Made by a program: the position numbers and the translations under genes | Shown: positions 37,044-47,745 of the stretch, in pieces | Numbering within the stretch: the first letter of the stretch is position 1 | Layout of the letters: every line of letters begins with the position of its first letter | Assembly: GCA_016870975.1 (NCBI GenBank) | Contig: VGAE01000011.1 | Coordinates: 1-50,726 of the forward strand | Source of the DNA: Actinomycetota bacterium | GTDB lineage: Bacteria; Actinomycetota; Actinomycetes; Nanopelagicales; Nanopelagicaceae | Reading direction: 5' to 3' | DNA length: 50,726 nucleotides | The notes under the pieces: generated by a model | Database searches by the model: none | Told to the model about the DNA's origin: nothing | Seen by the model: only the letters and a program-made list of their open reading frames with translations

Positions 37044-37346
37044 ATGACCGAGATGACCCGCCTACCAAAGCCCGTTGCGAGCAACTGGGAGTGGCAGTAC
37101 GAGGGCGCATGTAGATCTCTGCCAACTGAGATGTTTTTCCATCCAGAAGGCGAGCGTGGACCAAGGCGTAGAGCGCGTGAGATTGCAGCAAAGGCAGTCT
37201 GCGCCTCTTGCCCGGTAATTGCACAATGCCGAGCCCACGCACTTGCTGCTCAAGAGCCATATGGGATTTGGGGCGGCTTAACTGAAGATGAGCGATTAGA
37301 CATTATTAGTAAAGCCACTCGCCAAGCCCATAGCTTGAACGCTTAA
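37044..37346 (+). CDS. whiB3: WhiB-family iron-sulfur transcription factor, WhiB3/WhiD-like
   Basis: 100 residues from ATG 37044, fixed by the promoter 6 nt upstream (a frame from 37029 would start inside it). The [4Fe-4S] ligands are C23, C53, C56 and C62; the turn GIWGG is at 74-78. FFHPEGERG and SCPVIAQCRAHAL...EPYGIWGG are close to mycobacterial WhiB3. In M. tuberculosis whiB3 also sits beside groEL1 and near guaB2-guaB3, as here. WhiB proteins bind the primary sigma factor and respond to redox or nitric oxide. The stop is shared with terC (TTAA). Confidence 0.93.
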   Translation: MTEMTRLPKPVASNWEWQYEGACRSLPTEMFFHPEGERGPRRRAREIAAKAVCASCPVIAQCRAHALAAQEPYGIWGGLTEDERLDIISKATRQAHSLNA

Positions 37347-38260
37347 GTAATCACGCCAGGTTTCTGGCGCAAACTAATAACAGTTGTAACGGCAAGCGCC
37401 GAAATAATGACCCCAAGCGAGACCGCTAAGGAAATATGTGGAATCGTGTAACCGAAGGCCTCGTGTATTCCAATTCCATGAAGAGCTTCAATTATTAATT
37501 TAACTCCGATAAAGCCCAGCACAATCGATAGTCCTTTTGATAGAAAAATTAACCGCTTTAAGAGAATACCTACTAGAAAATAAAGTTGGCGAAGGCCCAT
37601 TAAAGCAAATGCATTAGCCATAAAGACAATATATGGATCGCGTGTTAATCCGAAGATAGCCGGGATTGAATCGAGTGCGAAAAGTAGGTCGGTAGTTCCG
37701 AGGGCAACTAAGGCGAGTGAAAATGTAGAGAGGCCTCGTTTGCGAAGTGCGGTAATGATTCGATTCTCTCGCCACTCATCTTCCTCAGGATCTTCGGTGA
37801 TTAATTTATAGGCCGTCCAGAGCAAGATTGCACCAAAGAGGAAGAAAATCGCAACAAAACGCTCGACGACAGCGGCTCCGATAACAATAAAAATTCCGCG
37901 CATAACTAGCGCCATCAGAATTCCGAGTAGAAGTACTAGTTGCTCCTTTTCTCTCTCAATTTTCAGTCTGGTCAAAATAATCAAAAAGACAAATAAGTTA
38001 TCGATGGAAAGAGAGTATTCGGTTATCCAACCAGCAAAGAATTCCGCACTTGCGGTTGGCCCATCCCAACTTCGCATTGAAATTCCAAAAGCTATTGCGG
38101 CGCTTACATAGATTGCGGTCCAAGTAGCGGCTTCGCGAAGGCTGGTTACCGTATCTCTTCGATACCAAGCCCAAGCTAGATCGAAGAGAATTACAACACT
38201 AACTACTGCAAAAGTAATTAGCCAGACAGTTAGCGAGACATTTACTGTTTCAGTGGACAT
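37343..38260 (-). CDS. TerC-family integral membrane protein
   Basis: 305 residues with about eight to nine membrane segments. TerC landmarks are the acidic residues in ITEYSLSIDNLFVFLII and TTDLLFALDSIPAIFGLT, thought to bind metal, and the charged loop ITEDPEEDE. The family includes Alx and MeeF-type manganese exporters and factors for metalation of exported enzymes. No other tellurium genes are near. ATG at 38260 follows a TACACT -10 by 7 nt, directly after the groEL terminator, so it has its own promoter. Confidence 0.9.
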   Translation of the reverse strand: MSTETVNVSLTVWLITFAVVSVVILFDLAWAWYRRDTVTSLREAATWTAIYVSAAIAFGISMRSWDGPTASAEFFAGWITEYSLSIDNLFVFLIILTRLKIEREKEQLVLLLGILMALVMRGIFIVIGAAVVERFVAIFFLFGAILLWTAYKLITEDPEEDEWRENRIITALRKRGLSTFSLALVALGTTDLLFALDSIPAIFGLTRDPYIVFMANAFALMGLRQLYFLVGILLKRLIFLSKGLSIVLGFIGVKLIIEALHGIGIHEAFGYTIPHISLAVSLGVIISALAVTTVISLRQKPGVIT

Positions 38261-38267
38261 TGGCGTG

Positions 38268-38273
38268 AGTGTA
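38268..38273 (-). promoter_or_regulatory. -10 element (TACACT) of terC
   Basis: TACACT followed by 7 nt and ATG 38260, on the minus strand. It lies 5 bp beyond the groEL terminator hairpin, which occupies the place of the -35. Confidence 0.45.
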
Positions 38274-38278
38274 ATGAG

Positions 38279-38301
38279 AAAGGGCCCCGCAGGGCCCTTT
38301 T
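38279..38301 (-). terminator. Terminator of groES-groEL
   Basis: A perfect 9-bp stem (AAAGGGCCC / GGGCCCTTT) with a 4-nt loop, 5 bp after the groEL stop. The A/T ends let it work in both directions. Confidence 0.8.
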
Positions 38302-38305
38302 CAAA

Positions 38306-40236
<1,931 letters not shown>

Positions 40237-40283
40237 CGTCATACCTCCTTCGTATCTAGAACTGCTTAACTGATTCGGGCGAC

Positions 40284-40310
40284 TTATCACTCTCACCCGG
40301 CGAGTGCTAA
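40284..40310 (-). promoter_or_regulatory. CIRCE operator (HrcA binding site) of groES-groEL
   Basis: TTATCACTC-N9-GAGTGCTAA differs from the consensus TTAGCACTC-N9-GAGTGCTAA at one base. It starts 5 bp after the -10 and covers the predicted transcription start, so bound HrcA would block initiation. hrcA itself is not in the window. Confidence 0.9.
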
Positions 40311-40315
40311 CGGCA

Positions 40316-40344
40316 AGCCTAGGGCGAGTTATTCCACCGCTCAA
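40316..40344 (-). promoter_or_regulatory. Promoter of groES-groEL
   Basis: Minus strand: TTGAGC (-35, 40339-40344), a 17-nt spacer, TAGGCT (-10, 40316-40321). The predicted start near 40309 lies within CIRCE. Confidence 0.7.
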
Positions 40345-40350
40345 ATTGGC

Positions 40351-40373
40351 GCTCAGCAGGCCCGAACCTGAGC
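40351..40373 (-). repeat. GC-rich inverted repeat upstream of the groES promoter
   Basis: GCTCAG-N11-CTGAGC, perfect 6-bp arms, between the tsaD terminator candidate and the groES -35. Part of a structured, GC-rich 188-bp intergenic region (40237-40424). Confidence 0.4.
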
Positions 40374-40380
40374 TGGGCCC

Positions 40381-40418
40381 GAAAGCAAACGTTGTCGAGC
40401 GCGAGCGAGACGGTTTGC
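40381..40418 (-). terminator. Candidate terminator of tsaE-tsaB/rimI-tsaD
   Basis: Six bp after the tsaD stop, arms GCAAAC (40385-40390) and GTTTGC (40413-40418) with an inner GTC/GAC stem; on the minus strand the hairpin is followed by TTTC. The U-run is short, so efficiency is uncertain. Confidence 0.5.
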
Positions 40419-40424
40419 GAGGGC

Positions 40425-41450
40425 CTAGATCAGGGGCAGATTTGCTGCCGCATTTGAGGAGGCGGTTAGACCGAGGGTGGATGGCGGTTTGCCGGCTGAG
40501 AGGGCTAGCGACCCGAGCGCTGCCACCATCGCACCATTATCGGTACAGAGTGCTGCCGGCGGAATCCGTAGTTCAATCTTTGATTTTTCGCAACGCATTT
40601 TGGCCACTTCACGCAACCTTGAATTTGCGGCAACGCCACCTGCGATTAGAAGTGAATCAACTCCAGAGTCAATAGCTGCTTTTATCGATTTATTCAACAG
40701 CACATCGACGACCGCTTCTTGGAAAGATGCAGCAACGTCATTTCGATTGGCCTTGGGATTTGCTACGAGATAACGTGAAACTGCAGTTTTTAATCCAGAG
40801 AAAGATAGATCGAAAGGTCGCTCCAACATATCGCTTGCTTGAGAGAGTCCACGGGGAAAATTAATAGCCTCCCTATTTCCATTCATGGCCTCCCGATCAA
40901 TTAACGGTCCTCCGGGAAATCCAAAACCAAGTAATCGCGCAACTTTATCGAAGGCCTCTCCGGCTGCATCATCAATCGTTGCGCCAAGAATTGCGATATC
41001 TTCAGTCAAATCATTTACTTGCAGGATTGATGAATGGCCACCGCTAACTAGTAGTGCAATAGTGGGCTTGGCATTATTCTCTAAATTATCTACGGCAATA
41101 TGTGCTACAAGATGATTAACGCCATAAATTGGTTTATCTAAAGCGAGCGCTATCGCATTTGCGGCGGATAGTCCAACTAAAAGCGCTCCAATTAGACCTG
41201 GGCCGGCGGTTACCGCAACCGCATTGATATCCTTTAGAGAGACTTTTGATTCGCTCAGCGCCCGTTGAATAACTCGCTGCATAGCTTCTAGGTGAGCGCG
41301 CGAAGCCACCTCTGGGACTACGCCGCCGAATCTTGCATGTTCTTGAACGCTCGATGCAATAACATTAGCGAGTAACTTTCTGCCCTTTACTATGCCAACA
41401 GAAGTTTCATCGCAAGAGGTTTCGATTCCGAGAACTAGCGGTTCACTCAC
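40425..41450 (-). CDS. tsaD: tRNA N6-adenosine threonylcarbamoyltransferase TsaD
   Basis: 341 residues. TsaD transfers threonylcarbamoyl to A37 of ANN-reading tRNAs. Family segments are [15 protein letters not shown], the metal-binding histidines in [13 protein letters not shown] and [17 protein letters not shown], and the C-terminal [14 protein letters not shown] and TDNGAM. The start is GTG at 41450, overlapping the tsaB-rimI stop by 8 bp. All the required partners TsaB and TsaE are in the same operon; TsaC is not seen. Confidence 0.97.
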   Translation of the reverse strand: MSEPLVLGIETSCDETSVGIVKGRKLLANVIASSVQEHARFGGVVPEVASRAHLEAMQRVIQRALSESKVSLKDINAVAVTAGPGLIGALLVGLSAANAIALALDKPIYGVNHLVAHIAVDNLENNAKPTIALLVSGGHSSILQVNDLTEDIAILGATIDDAAGEAFDKVARLLGFGFPGGPLIDREAMNGNREAINFPRGLSQASDMLERPFDLSFSGLKTAVSRYLVANPKANRNDVAASFQEAVVDVLLNKSIKAAIDSGVDSLLIAGGVAANSRLREVAKMRCEKSKIELRIPPAALCTDNGAMVAALGSLALSAGKPPSTLGLTASSNAAANLPLI

Positions 41451-42444
41451 TGCTCACCTCTTTGCGCATAATTAGCGCATCCATCCCTGGTCGGTAATAA
41501 TCTTTTCGCTTGGAGATAGTGCGATAACCGCGCTTTTCATAGAGCTGTTGCGCATCAATATTTCCTTCGCGCATTTCTAACATCAGCGCTGCAACGCCCT
41601 TTGCAATCGCCCACTTCTCCAATTGCTCAAGCATCTGGCTGGCTAAACCAGCTTTACGGTGAGATGGAATTACAGCGAGAGTATGGATATCTGCAACATC
41701 GCCCACAATTGCAACTCCCGAATAACCAACTATCCGCCCGGATTCAGTAGCAACGAGGTACCGATGGGTTCTCGGAGCTCCCGCCAGCTCCTCTTTGAAC
41801 TGTGCGGCACTCCATGGCGATTCCGTAAATATCTCACGATCAAGACCAACTAGGACTGGGACATCAACTATCGCCATCTCTCTGATCTCAATCTGACGCG
41901 TTGCAGTTGGTTGCGCGTCGGGCCTTCTCAAATAAATAGGACTTGTGAAACTTTCATGATTGGCTGCTTCTAGAAGTTTTCCTGGGCTTGGAAAAAGTGG
42001 TTCGGTGAATCCGTATCCAAAAGCCTTTTCAGAATTAGAAATATCTTTTGGAGTACCAACAGCAGGCCCCAATACCCGTCGATTATCTTTATAGCGAGCC
42101 CAAAAAACTTCTTTTCGCCGCGCATCTGTTGCCACGAGATATTCATCCGCAGCTACTTCGATTCCATCTAAAGAACAGACACCAATCCAGGGTATCTCTC
42201 TTGCGCTGGCAAAAGTTTGCGCAAAGACAATTCCAACTCTAAGTCCGGTAAATGGCCCAGGTCCCATTCCAACTATTACCCGATCAATTTTTTCATTTTT
42301 GTTGAGGGCTTTTGCAACCAATTTAGGAAGTACCTCAGCATGTTCAGTCGCGCCATCTTTAAACCCAGAATAGATCAGCGATTCGCCTTTAAAGAGAGCG
42401 CAGCTCGTTCGATCAGTTGAGGTATCTATAACCAAGGTATTCAT
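41443..42444 (-). CDS. tsaB-rimI: TsaB-RimI fusion (tRNA t6A partner + N-acetyltransferase)
   Basis: 333 residues in two parts. Residues 1 to about 185 are TsaB, the inactive TsaD-like partner ([27 protein letters not shown]). Residues from about 186 are a GNAT acetyltransferase of the RimI type ([58 protein letters not shown]...ALIM). In most actinobacteria these are adjacent genes. No stop or start separates the halves. ATG at 42444 overlaps tsaE by 4 bp. Confidence 0.93.
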   Translation of the reverse strand: MNTLVIDTSTDRTSCALFKGESLIYSGFKDGATEHAEVLPKLVAKALNKNEKIDRVIVGMGPGPFTGLRVGIVFAQTFASAREIPWIGVCSLDGIEVAADEYLVATDARRKEVFWARYKDNRRVLGPAVGTPKDISNSEKAFGYGFTEPLFPSPGKLLEAANHESFTSPIYLRRPDAQPTATRQIEIREMAIVDVPVLVGLDREIFTESPWSAAQFKEELAGAPRTHRYLVATESGRIVGYSGVAIVGDVADIHTLAVIPSHRKAGLASQMLEQLEKWAIAKGVAALMLEMREGNIDAQQLYEKRGYRTISKRKDYYRPGMDALIMRKEVSSE

Positions 42445-42884
42445 AATTTAAATCCCTGCCATCTTGGGCCGTGCGGGATGAAATCTAGAGATCGCTCGGT
42501 ATCGCTGATAAATTCAATTGTTATCTCAAGAAATTCATCTTTTAGTAGCGGTGCTAAATCACTTCCCCATTCAATTACTGTGACGACCTCGCTCATCTTT
42601 GAGGGAAGATCGAGGTCTTGAAATTCGAGTAATACGCCCGGAGATTGAATTAAACGGTAGGCATCGACATGAATTAGAGGAACTCGTCCATTATGAATTC
42701 TTGAGATAACAAAGGTCGGTGAGGTGATCTCGCTGATCCCAAGCCCACGGCCAATTCCCTGAGATAGCGCAGTTTTTCCGGCACCAAGTTCGCCACTGAG
42801 AATAATTAAATCGCCAAGTTTGAGTTGGGCGGCAATTTTTTCGCCAATGGTACGCATCTCATTTACTGAACTGACCTGAATCAC
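42441..42884 (-). CDS. tsaE: tRNA t6A biosynthesis ATPase TsaE
   Basis: 147 residues. The P-loop is GELGAGKT near residue 33; TSPTFVISR and HVDAYRL are typical. TsaE resets the TsaBD complex by ATP hydrolysis. Two consecutive GTG codons are possible starts; I chose 42884, exactly 6 nt after a TAGCCT -10. It begins the operon tsaE-tsaB/rimI-tsaD. Confidence 0.94.
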   Translation of the reverse strand: MIQVSSVNEMRTIGEKIAAQLKLGDLIILSGELGAGKTALSQGIGRGLGISEITSPTFVISRIHNGRVPLIHVDAYRLIQSPGVLLEFQDLDLPSKMSEVVTVIEWGSDLAPLLKDEFLEITIEFISDTERSLDFIPHGPRWQGFKL

Positions 42885-42890
42885 CACATA

Positions 42891-42896
42891 AGGCTA
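42891..42896 (-). promoter_or_regulatory. -10 element (TAGCCT) of the tsaE operon
   Basis: TAGCCT, 6 nt, then GTG at 42884 on the minus strand. It lies 13 bp beyond the terminator of the upstream hydrolase operon. Confidence 0.5.
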
Positions 42897-42909
42897 GCCG
42901 GGAAAGCAA

Positions 42910-42935
42910 ATGGGGCCCGGTCTCTCGGGCCCCAT
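42910..42935 (-). terminator. Terminator of the Liv-type transporter / hydrolase operon
   Basis: A 10-bp perfect stem (ATGGGGCCCG / CGGGCCCCAT) with a 6-nt loop, 24 bp after the hydrolase stop, followed on the minus strand by TTTGCTTTC. Confidence 0.75.
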
Positions 42936-42959
42936 AAGCCTGATCAGCTTTACTTCATT

Positions 42960-44546
42960 TTACTTCTGGTAGAACTTGAGCAATGGTGCAGTGAAGGTTG
43001 GATCGTAAGTGATTCCTCCCGCTGCCCTAATTACTTTGCGTACAGTCTTTGTATTAACCGACTTGCCGCTTGACGAAGCTGCTAACAAATCAACTATTGC
43101 CAAGTGTTGATCGACAGTGGTGTTGCAGTGTCCAGTTCCATTAATGCCAGCTGGAGTTACTGGTGTGGCTCCGCTGAACTTAGTGTAAGAACTTGGAGTG
43201 CGCTGCCATAGGGCAAGAAGGTTCTTGCTCTTCTTCGCAGCCGCAGCATCGATTAACCATTGCTGGTTTCCGGCTGGAGTTACGTTATCTGCAGTAGCTG
43301 CAAGGCTGATTGTTGGAACCTTGAAGTCACCCTCGTGAGAGAGCAGCGTGCGCATCTTTGCAATTGCAGTTGCATCACCCTTCATTCTTGGGTATGCCGC
43401 TAGATAAGCAAGCATCGCATTTGTGGCATCGCTGCCGCTAAGTGCTGATGCATATTCGCGCTTGGTATCACCAAGCTGCGCTGCATAATCAGTTGCAGTG
43501 TTATCAAATACTGGGCCACCAGAATCTCTCTCGAGATCATAGGTAGCTAAAACGCCAAGCGTTGCTGCATCAGCCAAGTTCTGAAGTGCGCCAAGTGCTG
43601 GCGAAATTCCAGAAGCGAATTGGAATGAAGTCAATACATCGCCAGGACCAGAAGTTCCATCAAAGCTCTTGCTCTGGGTTGGAACACCTGACATTGCAGC
43701 GATCATTACAAGAGCAGAACGTGATGGAACTAATGCCTTCAATGCGGCCGGCGCTCCAGATGTTGCAGGCCAAGCTGGGAAGGGTGCGTTAGCAGTAATG
43801 TTCGCCAGCATTGTAGTAAGCGCATCAGAGATCTTGCCCATATCCGAGTAAACCTGAAGCACAGACTTGTAATTGCCACCTTGGATTGTTGGATCAAGGA
43901 AAGCTTTGATTCCCCAGAGCGCATCTCCGGCCATCTTTAATTCAGCCTCAACGCTTCCAGCTGCTGGACAGAGAAGTCCGGCTGCTGAAATTAGTTTCGT
44001 GTTTCGCTCAGAAAGTCCTTGAGTTATGTATGCGCCGAGAGAACTACCCCAAGCGATAACTTTCTTTATCTCAGGAAATTCTTTGCGGAGCATCTCTATC
44101 AACTCAACATTGGTCTTTAGCGCATCATCTGCATTCCATCCCTTGCGAGTGAAACCAGATCCGGCAACCGCGTGACCCTTTGAGAGAATTCCGGTAGCAA
44201 CCTCGGTAATTTCCGCAACAGTTCTACCTGGAGCCGGTTCTGGGGTCTTGCCAACCTTGTAATCCAAAGTTGGGATATCTACTGGGTAGCGATATCCATG
44301 GGTGTATAGGAAGAGGGTGCCATTAAAGGCTTGTTCCAATGGAAGTTGAACAACATATTGAGCTCCATCAGAAGTGACGCCAACGCATTCGCGGTATAAC
44401 TGATACGGAGTGAGGTTGAGATTGATCTTCTCTGAGCAGACTGGCGCAGCAGTAGCAACACTAGGTGCTGCAATCAGCGCAGTTGTTGAGAGCACGAAGA
44501 TCGCCGAGACGGCGAGAATCCGCTTCTGTAGATTATTGGTTTTCAT
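42960..44546 (-). CDS. Secreted alpha/beta-hydrolase
   Basis: 528 residues with a Sec signal peptide (hydrophobic ILAVSAIFVLSTTALIAA, cleavage probably after ATA). Features of the alpha/beta-hydrolase fold are LFLYTHGYRYP (oxyanion region), the nucleophile elbow AWGSSLGAYI with GxSxG near residue 168, a likely acid in ATADNVTP and a likely base in GTGHCNT near residue 475. A large insert (about 190-380) probably forms a lid. The exact substrate (ester, amide or peptide) is unknown. It overlaps the binding protein by 4 bp, so its product may be what the transporter imports. A strong terminator follows. Confidence 0.82.
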   Translation of the reverse strand: MKTNNLQKRILAVSAIFVLSTTALIAAPSVATAAPVCSEKINLNLTPYQLYRECVGVTSDGAQYVVQLPLEQAFNGTLFLYTHGYRYPVDIPTLDYKVGKTPEPAPGRTVAEITEVATGILSKGHAVAGSGFTRKGWNADDALKTNVELIEMLRKEFPEIKKVIAWGSSLGAYITQGLSERNTKLISAAGLLCPAAGSVEAELKMAGDALWGIKAFLDPTIQGGNYKSVLQVYSDMGKISDALTTMLANITANAPFPAWPATSGAPAALKALVPSRSALVMIAAMSGVPTQSKSFDGTSGPGDVLTSFQFASGISPALGALQNLADAATLGVLATYDLERDSGGPVFDNTATDYAAQLGDTKREYASALSGSDATNAMLAYLAAYPRMKGDATAIAKMRTLLSHEGDFKVPTISLAATADNVTPAGNQQWLIDAAAAKKSKNLLALWQRTPSSYTKFSGATPVTPAGINGTGHCNTTVDQHLAIVDLLAASSSGKSVNTKTVRKVIRAAGGITYDPTFTAPLLKFYQK

Positions 44547-45844
44547 GAGTTTGTAGGTATTCCCTTCGCTGGCAACTTCGCTCTCTTTGGAGCAACTTTA
44601 TTTACTGGACCTGCAGCTGAATCAGTCACATAAATCGTGCGACCAGTATCAACTGGGCTCAGTGCACCCGATGCATTGAATTTACCGATCCAGAAACCGG
44701 TATATCCAGCATGGGTTGAATCGCTAACTCCGTAAGGTGCAAAGGCGGCGCTTACAAAGGTACGACCCTTAGTTTCAATCGCATTAATCAGCGATTGACG
44801 GGTTGGATTGCTTCCAGCGGCGCGAAGCGCTTGTACAGTCAACATACCGGCATTCATACCAACCATTACGTTGGCATCGAAGTCGACATTGTTGTTGTAC
44901 TTCGCATTTACTTCACGGAAGAACTTAACAAAGCGATCGCTGGTGTCGGCTGCGTCAGGTAGCCAAGAAGCGCTGATTGCATTACTTAGCAGAGCAGCGG
45001 CTTGTGGGTTACCGGATGCGATGCGGATAGTCGTTGGGTCGGCGCCAACGGATCCAAGGATCCACTGTGGCGCAAACTTAAGCGCAGCTGCAGCACCAAG
45101 TAGAACTGTGGTGGCAGTTGTAACGCTGAAGGTGACTACAACTTCGCACTTAGCGCCGGCAAATTTCTGTACCCAACCAGCTGCAGCAGCAGATGATTGA
45201 GAGCCGGAGACGTAGCGAACTGTTTCACCAAAAGTAATTCCCGCAGTTGCAAAACCTCTTGCAGCATCATCGCCGAAATCATCGGCTTGTGCTAACAGAC
45301 AAGCCTTCTTACCTGCGAAGTTATCCTTTATGTAGGTTGAAAGTACTTTTGCCTCAGTTGCATATGAAGGGAAATGCATAAAAGAGGTTGGATATTTGGA
45401 TTTATCAGCGAATTCGCTAAAACCAGTATTCAAAAATAGAGATGGAACGCCACGTTTAGCGAGCTGAACTTTGCTTGCTACTGCAATGTGGTTTGCGGTT
45501 CCAAGTTGGCCAACAAGTGCGAAGACCTTATCTTGTAGAAGTAGGTCGTTAGTAGCATCGATTGCAGACTGGGTCTTATAACCATCATCCTTAATGACTA
45601 ATTTGATCTTTCGACCGTAAACTCCGCCACTTGCATTTATGTAGTCAAAGTAGGCTTTCATCGCCGGCGCTACCTTGTTGTAACCGGTCGCAGCAGGTCC
45701 AGTCTGCGGCACGGTAATGCCGAGCTTGATCTCTGTTGCAGAGACGCCATCTACTGCGTTAGCTGGTACCGCGCTCGCAACAAGTGCAAATGAGGTGACA
45801 GCGACGGCAGCCAGAACGCTCTTCTTCCGTCCTAAGCTGATCAT
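44543..45844 (-). CDS. Branched-chain-amino-acid-type ABC transporter, substrate-binding protein
   Basis: 433 residues. A Sec signal peptide ending near AVPANA-VDG is followed by a type I periplasmic-binding fold of the LivK group (IKLGITVPQTGPAA, YFDYINASGGVYGRKIKLVIKDDGY). There is no lipobox cysteine. The group binds branched-chain amino acids, amides, urea or aromatic acids, so the ligand is not fixed. ATG at 45844 has a GGAAGGAAA ribosome site. In the operon livG-livF-livH-livM-SBP-hydrolase. Confidence 0.92.
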   Translation of the reverse strand: MISLGRKKSVLAAVAVTSFALVASAVPANAVDGVSATEIKLGITVPQTGPAATGYNKVAPAMKAYFDYINASGGVYGRKIKLVIKDDGYKTQSAIDATNDLLLQDKVFALVGQLGTANHIAVASKVQLAKRGVPSLFLNTGFSEFADKSKYPTSFMHFPSYATEAKVLSTYIKDNFAGKKACLLAQADDFGDDAARGFATAGITFGETVRYVSGSQSSAAAAGWVQKFAGAKCEVVVTFSVTTATTVLLGAAAALKFAPQWILGSVGADPTTIRIASGNPQAAALLSNAISASWLPDAADTSDRFVKFFREVNAKYNNNVDFDANVMVGMNAGMLTVQALRAAGSNPTRQSLINAIETKGRTFVSAAFAPYGVSDSTHAGYTGFWIGKFNASGALSPVDTGRTIYVTDSAAGPVNKVAPKRAKLPAKGIPTNS

Positions 45845-45872
45845 TTATTTCCTTCCATCGAGGGTTTGTTCT

Positions 45873-46856
45873 TCAATGTTTTGCGTGTGCCTCGCGACGT
45901 TTTCTCATCGCCTCGGCCGGACCGTTTGGCGAGAAGAGAACTGTCAGGATTAGCAACGCGCTAACAATGAAGCCTGGCAGGTTCGTGCTGATCTTTTCGG
46001 AATCACCGAGGCGATGAGCTATCGCGTCGGCGATCTCGGGGACCACCACGAGAACTACGGCGCCTAGCATGCTACCTAGGAGGCTGGTTACGCCAGCCAG
46101 CACGGCTCCGGTAATTATTGTGAAAGAGAGGCTCAATGGGAAGGCGCTCGGGGCAACGATGCTGATCATCCCTAATAGGGCCCCGGCAAGCCCGGCTACG
46201 CCCGCGCTGATGGTGAAGGCGAGGATCTTGGAGGAGGCGACATTCACCCCGGCGAGGGCTGCTGCCGTTGGGTTAGCTCGCAGCGCTTTCCAATTTCGAC
46301 CAAACCTACTATTCAGTAGATTCCGAAGAAGGAAGATAGAGATTAAGACAACTAGAGCAGCAATCCAGAAGAACCATTTATAGAGAGTGAACTCCTCGCC
46401 AAATCTTGCTGGCGGTGATCCTGCGTCATAGACCAATCCAGTTTCACCGCCAAGAAAAGCAAATTGATTTGCCAGTGTTGGCAGCCCAACTGCGAGTGCC
46501 AGAGTTGTACCGGCAATATATGGACCAGATAATCTCCCGGCAGCAAAGCCTAAAATAAAACCAAAGGCTGCTGATACCAAGATTGCAATTAAAAAGGTAA
46601 ACCAAAATGGCGAACCCCAATAACTCTGGGCGATCGCAGCTCCATAGGCGCCGATTGCTAGAAATGCGCCGTGACCAAGTGAAACTTGACCGGAATAACC
46701 CGTTAGGAGAATGATCGAAGCAATCGCAAGAGTCAGAATCGCGATTGTGGCTCCTTGATAAACCCGAAGTTCACTAACTCGATCGGCAACTAGAACTAAG
46801 GCCCATCCAAAGAGCGCATACGCGATAAAGGCTTTCTTGGTCGATAACTTATGCAA
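45873..46856 (-). CDS. livM: ABC transporter permease, LivM type
   Basis: 327 residues with eight to nine hydrophobic segments and the LivM loop GYSGQVSLGHGAFLAIGAYGAA near residue 53. The end is a charged tail (MRKRREAHAKH). The start is TTG at 46856, overlapping livH by 8 bp; no other start is available in frame. The gene's 3' part (about 45,880-46,260) is GC-richer than its neighbours. Confidence 0.93.
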   Translation of the reverse strand: MHKLSTKKAFIAYALFGWALVLVADRVSELRVYQGATIAILTLAIASIILLTGYSGQVSLGHGAFLAIGAYGAAIAQSYWGSPFWFTFLIAILVSAAFGFILGFAAGRLSGPYIAGTTLALAVGLPTLANQFAFLGGETGLVYDAGSPPARFGEEFTLYKWFFWIAALVVLISIFLLRNLLNSRFGRNWKALRANPTAAALAGVNVASSKILAFTISAGVAGLAGALLGMISIVAPSAFPLSLSFTIITGAVLAGVTSLLGSMLGAVVLVVVPEIADAIAHRLGDSEKISTNLPGFIVSALLILTVLFSPNGPAEAMRKRREAHAKH

Positions 46857-47745
46857 TACGCACCCGCTTCGATCCTATTAATCCATTTGGTCTTAAAATC
46901 AGAGAGAGAATCAAAACAATAAAGACAGAAGGGAATACGAGAACCGTACTAATATAATTAGTTATTAACGCAACTCCGATTCCAAGTGCTAGACCACCAA
47001 CTACCGCTCCTGGCAAACTCTCTAAACCGCCGATTACTGCCGCCACGAAACCAAAAACTAGAAGCACATCTAACGAATTCGGAGAGAGGATGTCATTAGG
47101 CGTAACCAAGACTCCCGCAAATGCGCCCGCAGCTCCGGCAAAGACCCAACCAATAGTTCTAATTGGTCCCACTCGAATTCCAGCTAATCGAGCAATCTCA
47201 GGTTGGAATGCCGACGCTCTTAACGAGAGTCCGAGATCAGTTTTTTGGAAAATGAAAGAGAAGATAATCATCACAATAGCGGCGCCAATAATTACCACTA
47301 AGTTCAACATCGAAAATGGCAACGGTTGGCCATTAAATACGAAACCGGTTGTTGAAACGGGTGGCGCAATCGATCGGAACTCATTCCCCCAGATCATTCC
47401 CACAACGCTACGAATTATCCCAAGAAGTCCAAGTGTTGCGATTACTGGTGCAATTGCGGCAACGGGTCCTTCATCAGCATGGCGGAAGAGAGTTCGCATT
47501 AAGAAATATTCAATACCGGCGCCGAGTAACGCTCCCGCAACTACCGCAAAGAGAATTGCGAGCCAGAAAACGCCGGTGCGATTAATGATTTCATAGGCAA
47601 TATAAGTGGTGAGAATTGCTTGACCAGCTTGCGCAAAATTTATAACTCGAGTTGAGCGCCAGACAAGAACTAGTGCCAGTGCCATCAAGCTATAGATAGA
47701 GCCAAGTGTTATACCTATTAATAGCGTGCCAATTAACTCTCTCAT
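46849..47745 (-). CDS. livH: ABC transporter permease, LivH type
   Basis: 298 residues with about eight hydrophobic segments. The loop VWRSTRVINFAQAGQAILTTYIAY near residue 28 and the second cytoplasmic loop SAFQPEIARLAGI are typical of LivH. ATG at 47745 overlaps the livF stop by one base (TGATG). Confidence 0.93.
   Translation of the reverse strand: MRELIGTLLIGITLGSIYSLMALALVLVWRSTRVINFAQAGQAILTTYIAYEIINRTGVFWLAILFAVVAGALLGAGIEYFLMRTLFRHADEGPVAAIAPVIATLGLLGIIRSVVGMIWGNEFRSIAPPVSTTGFVFNGQPLPFSMLNLVVIIGAAIVMIIFSFIFQKTDLGLSLRASAFQPEIARLAGIRVGPIRTIGWVFAGAAGAFAGVLVTPNDILSPNSLDVLLVFGFVAAVIGGLESLPGAVVGGLALGIGVALITNYISTVLVFPSVFIVLILSLILRPNGLIGSKRVRIA

Noticed and set aside
47090-47596. 168-residue plus-strand frame opposite livH
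   Set aside because: Mirror of a hydrophobic gene, rich in Pro/Ala/Ile; no family features.
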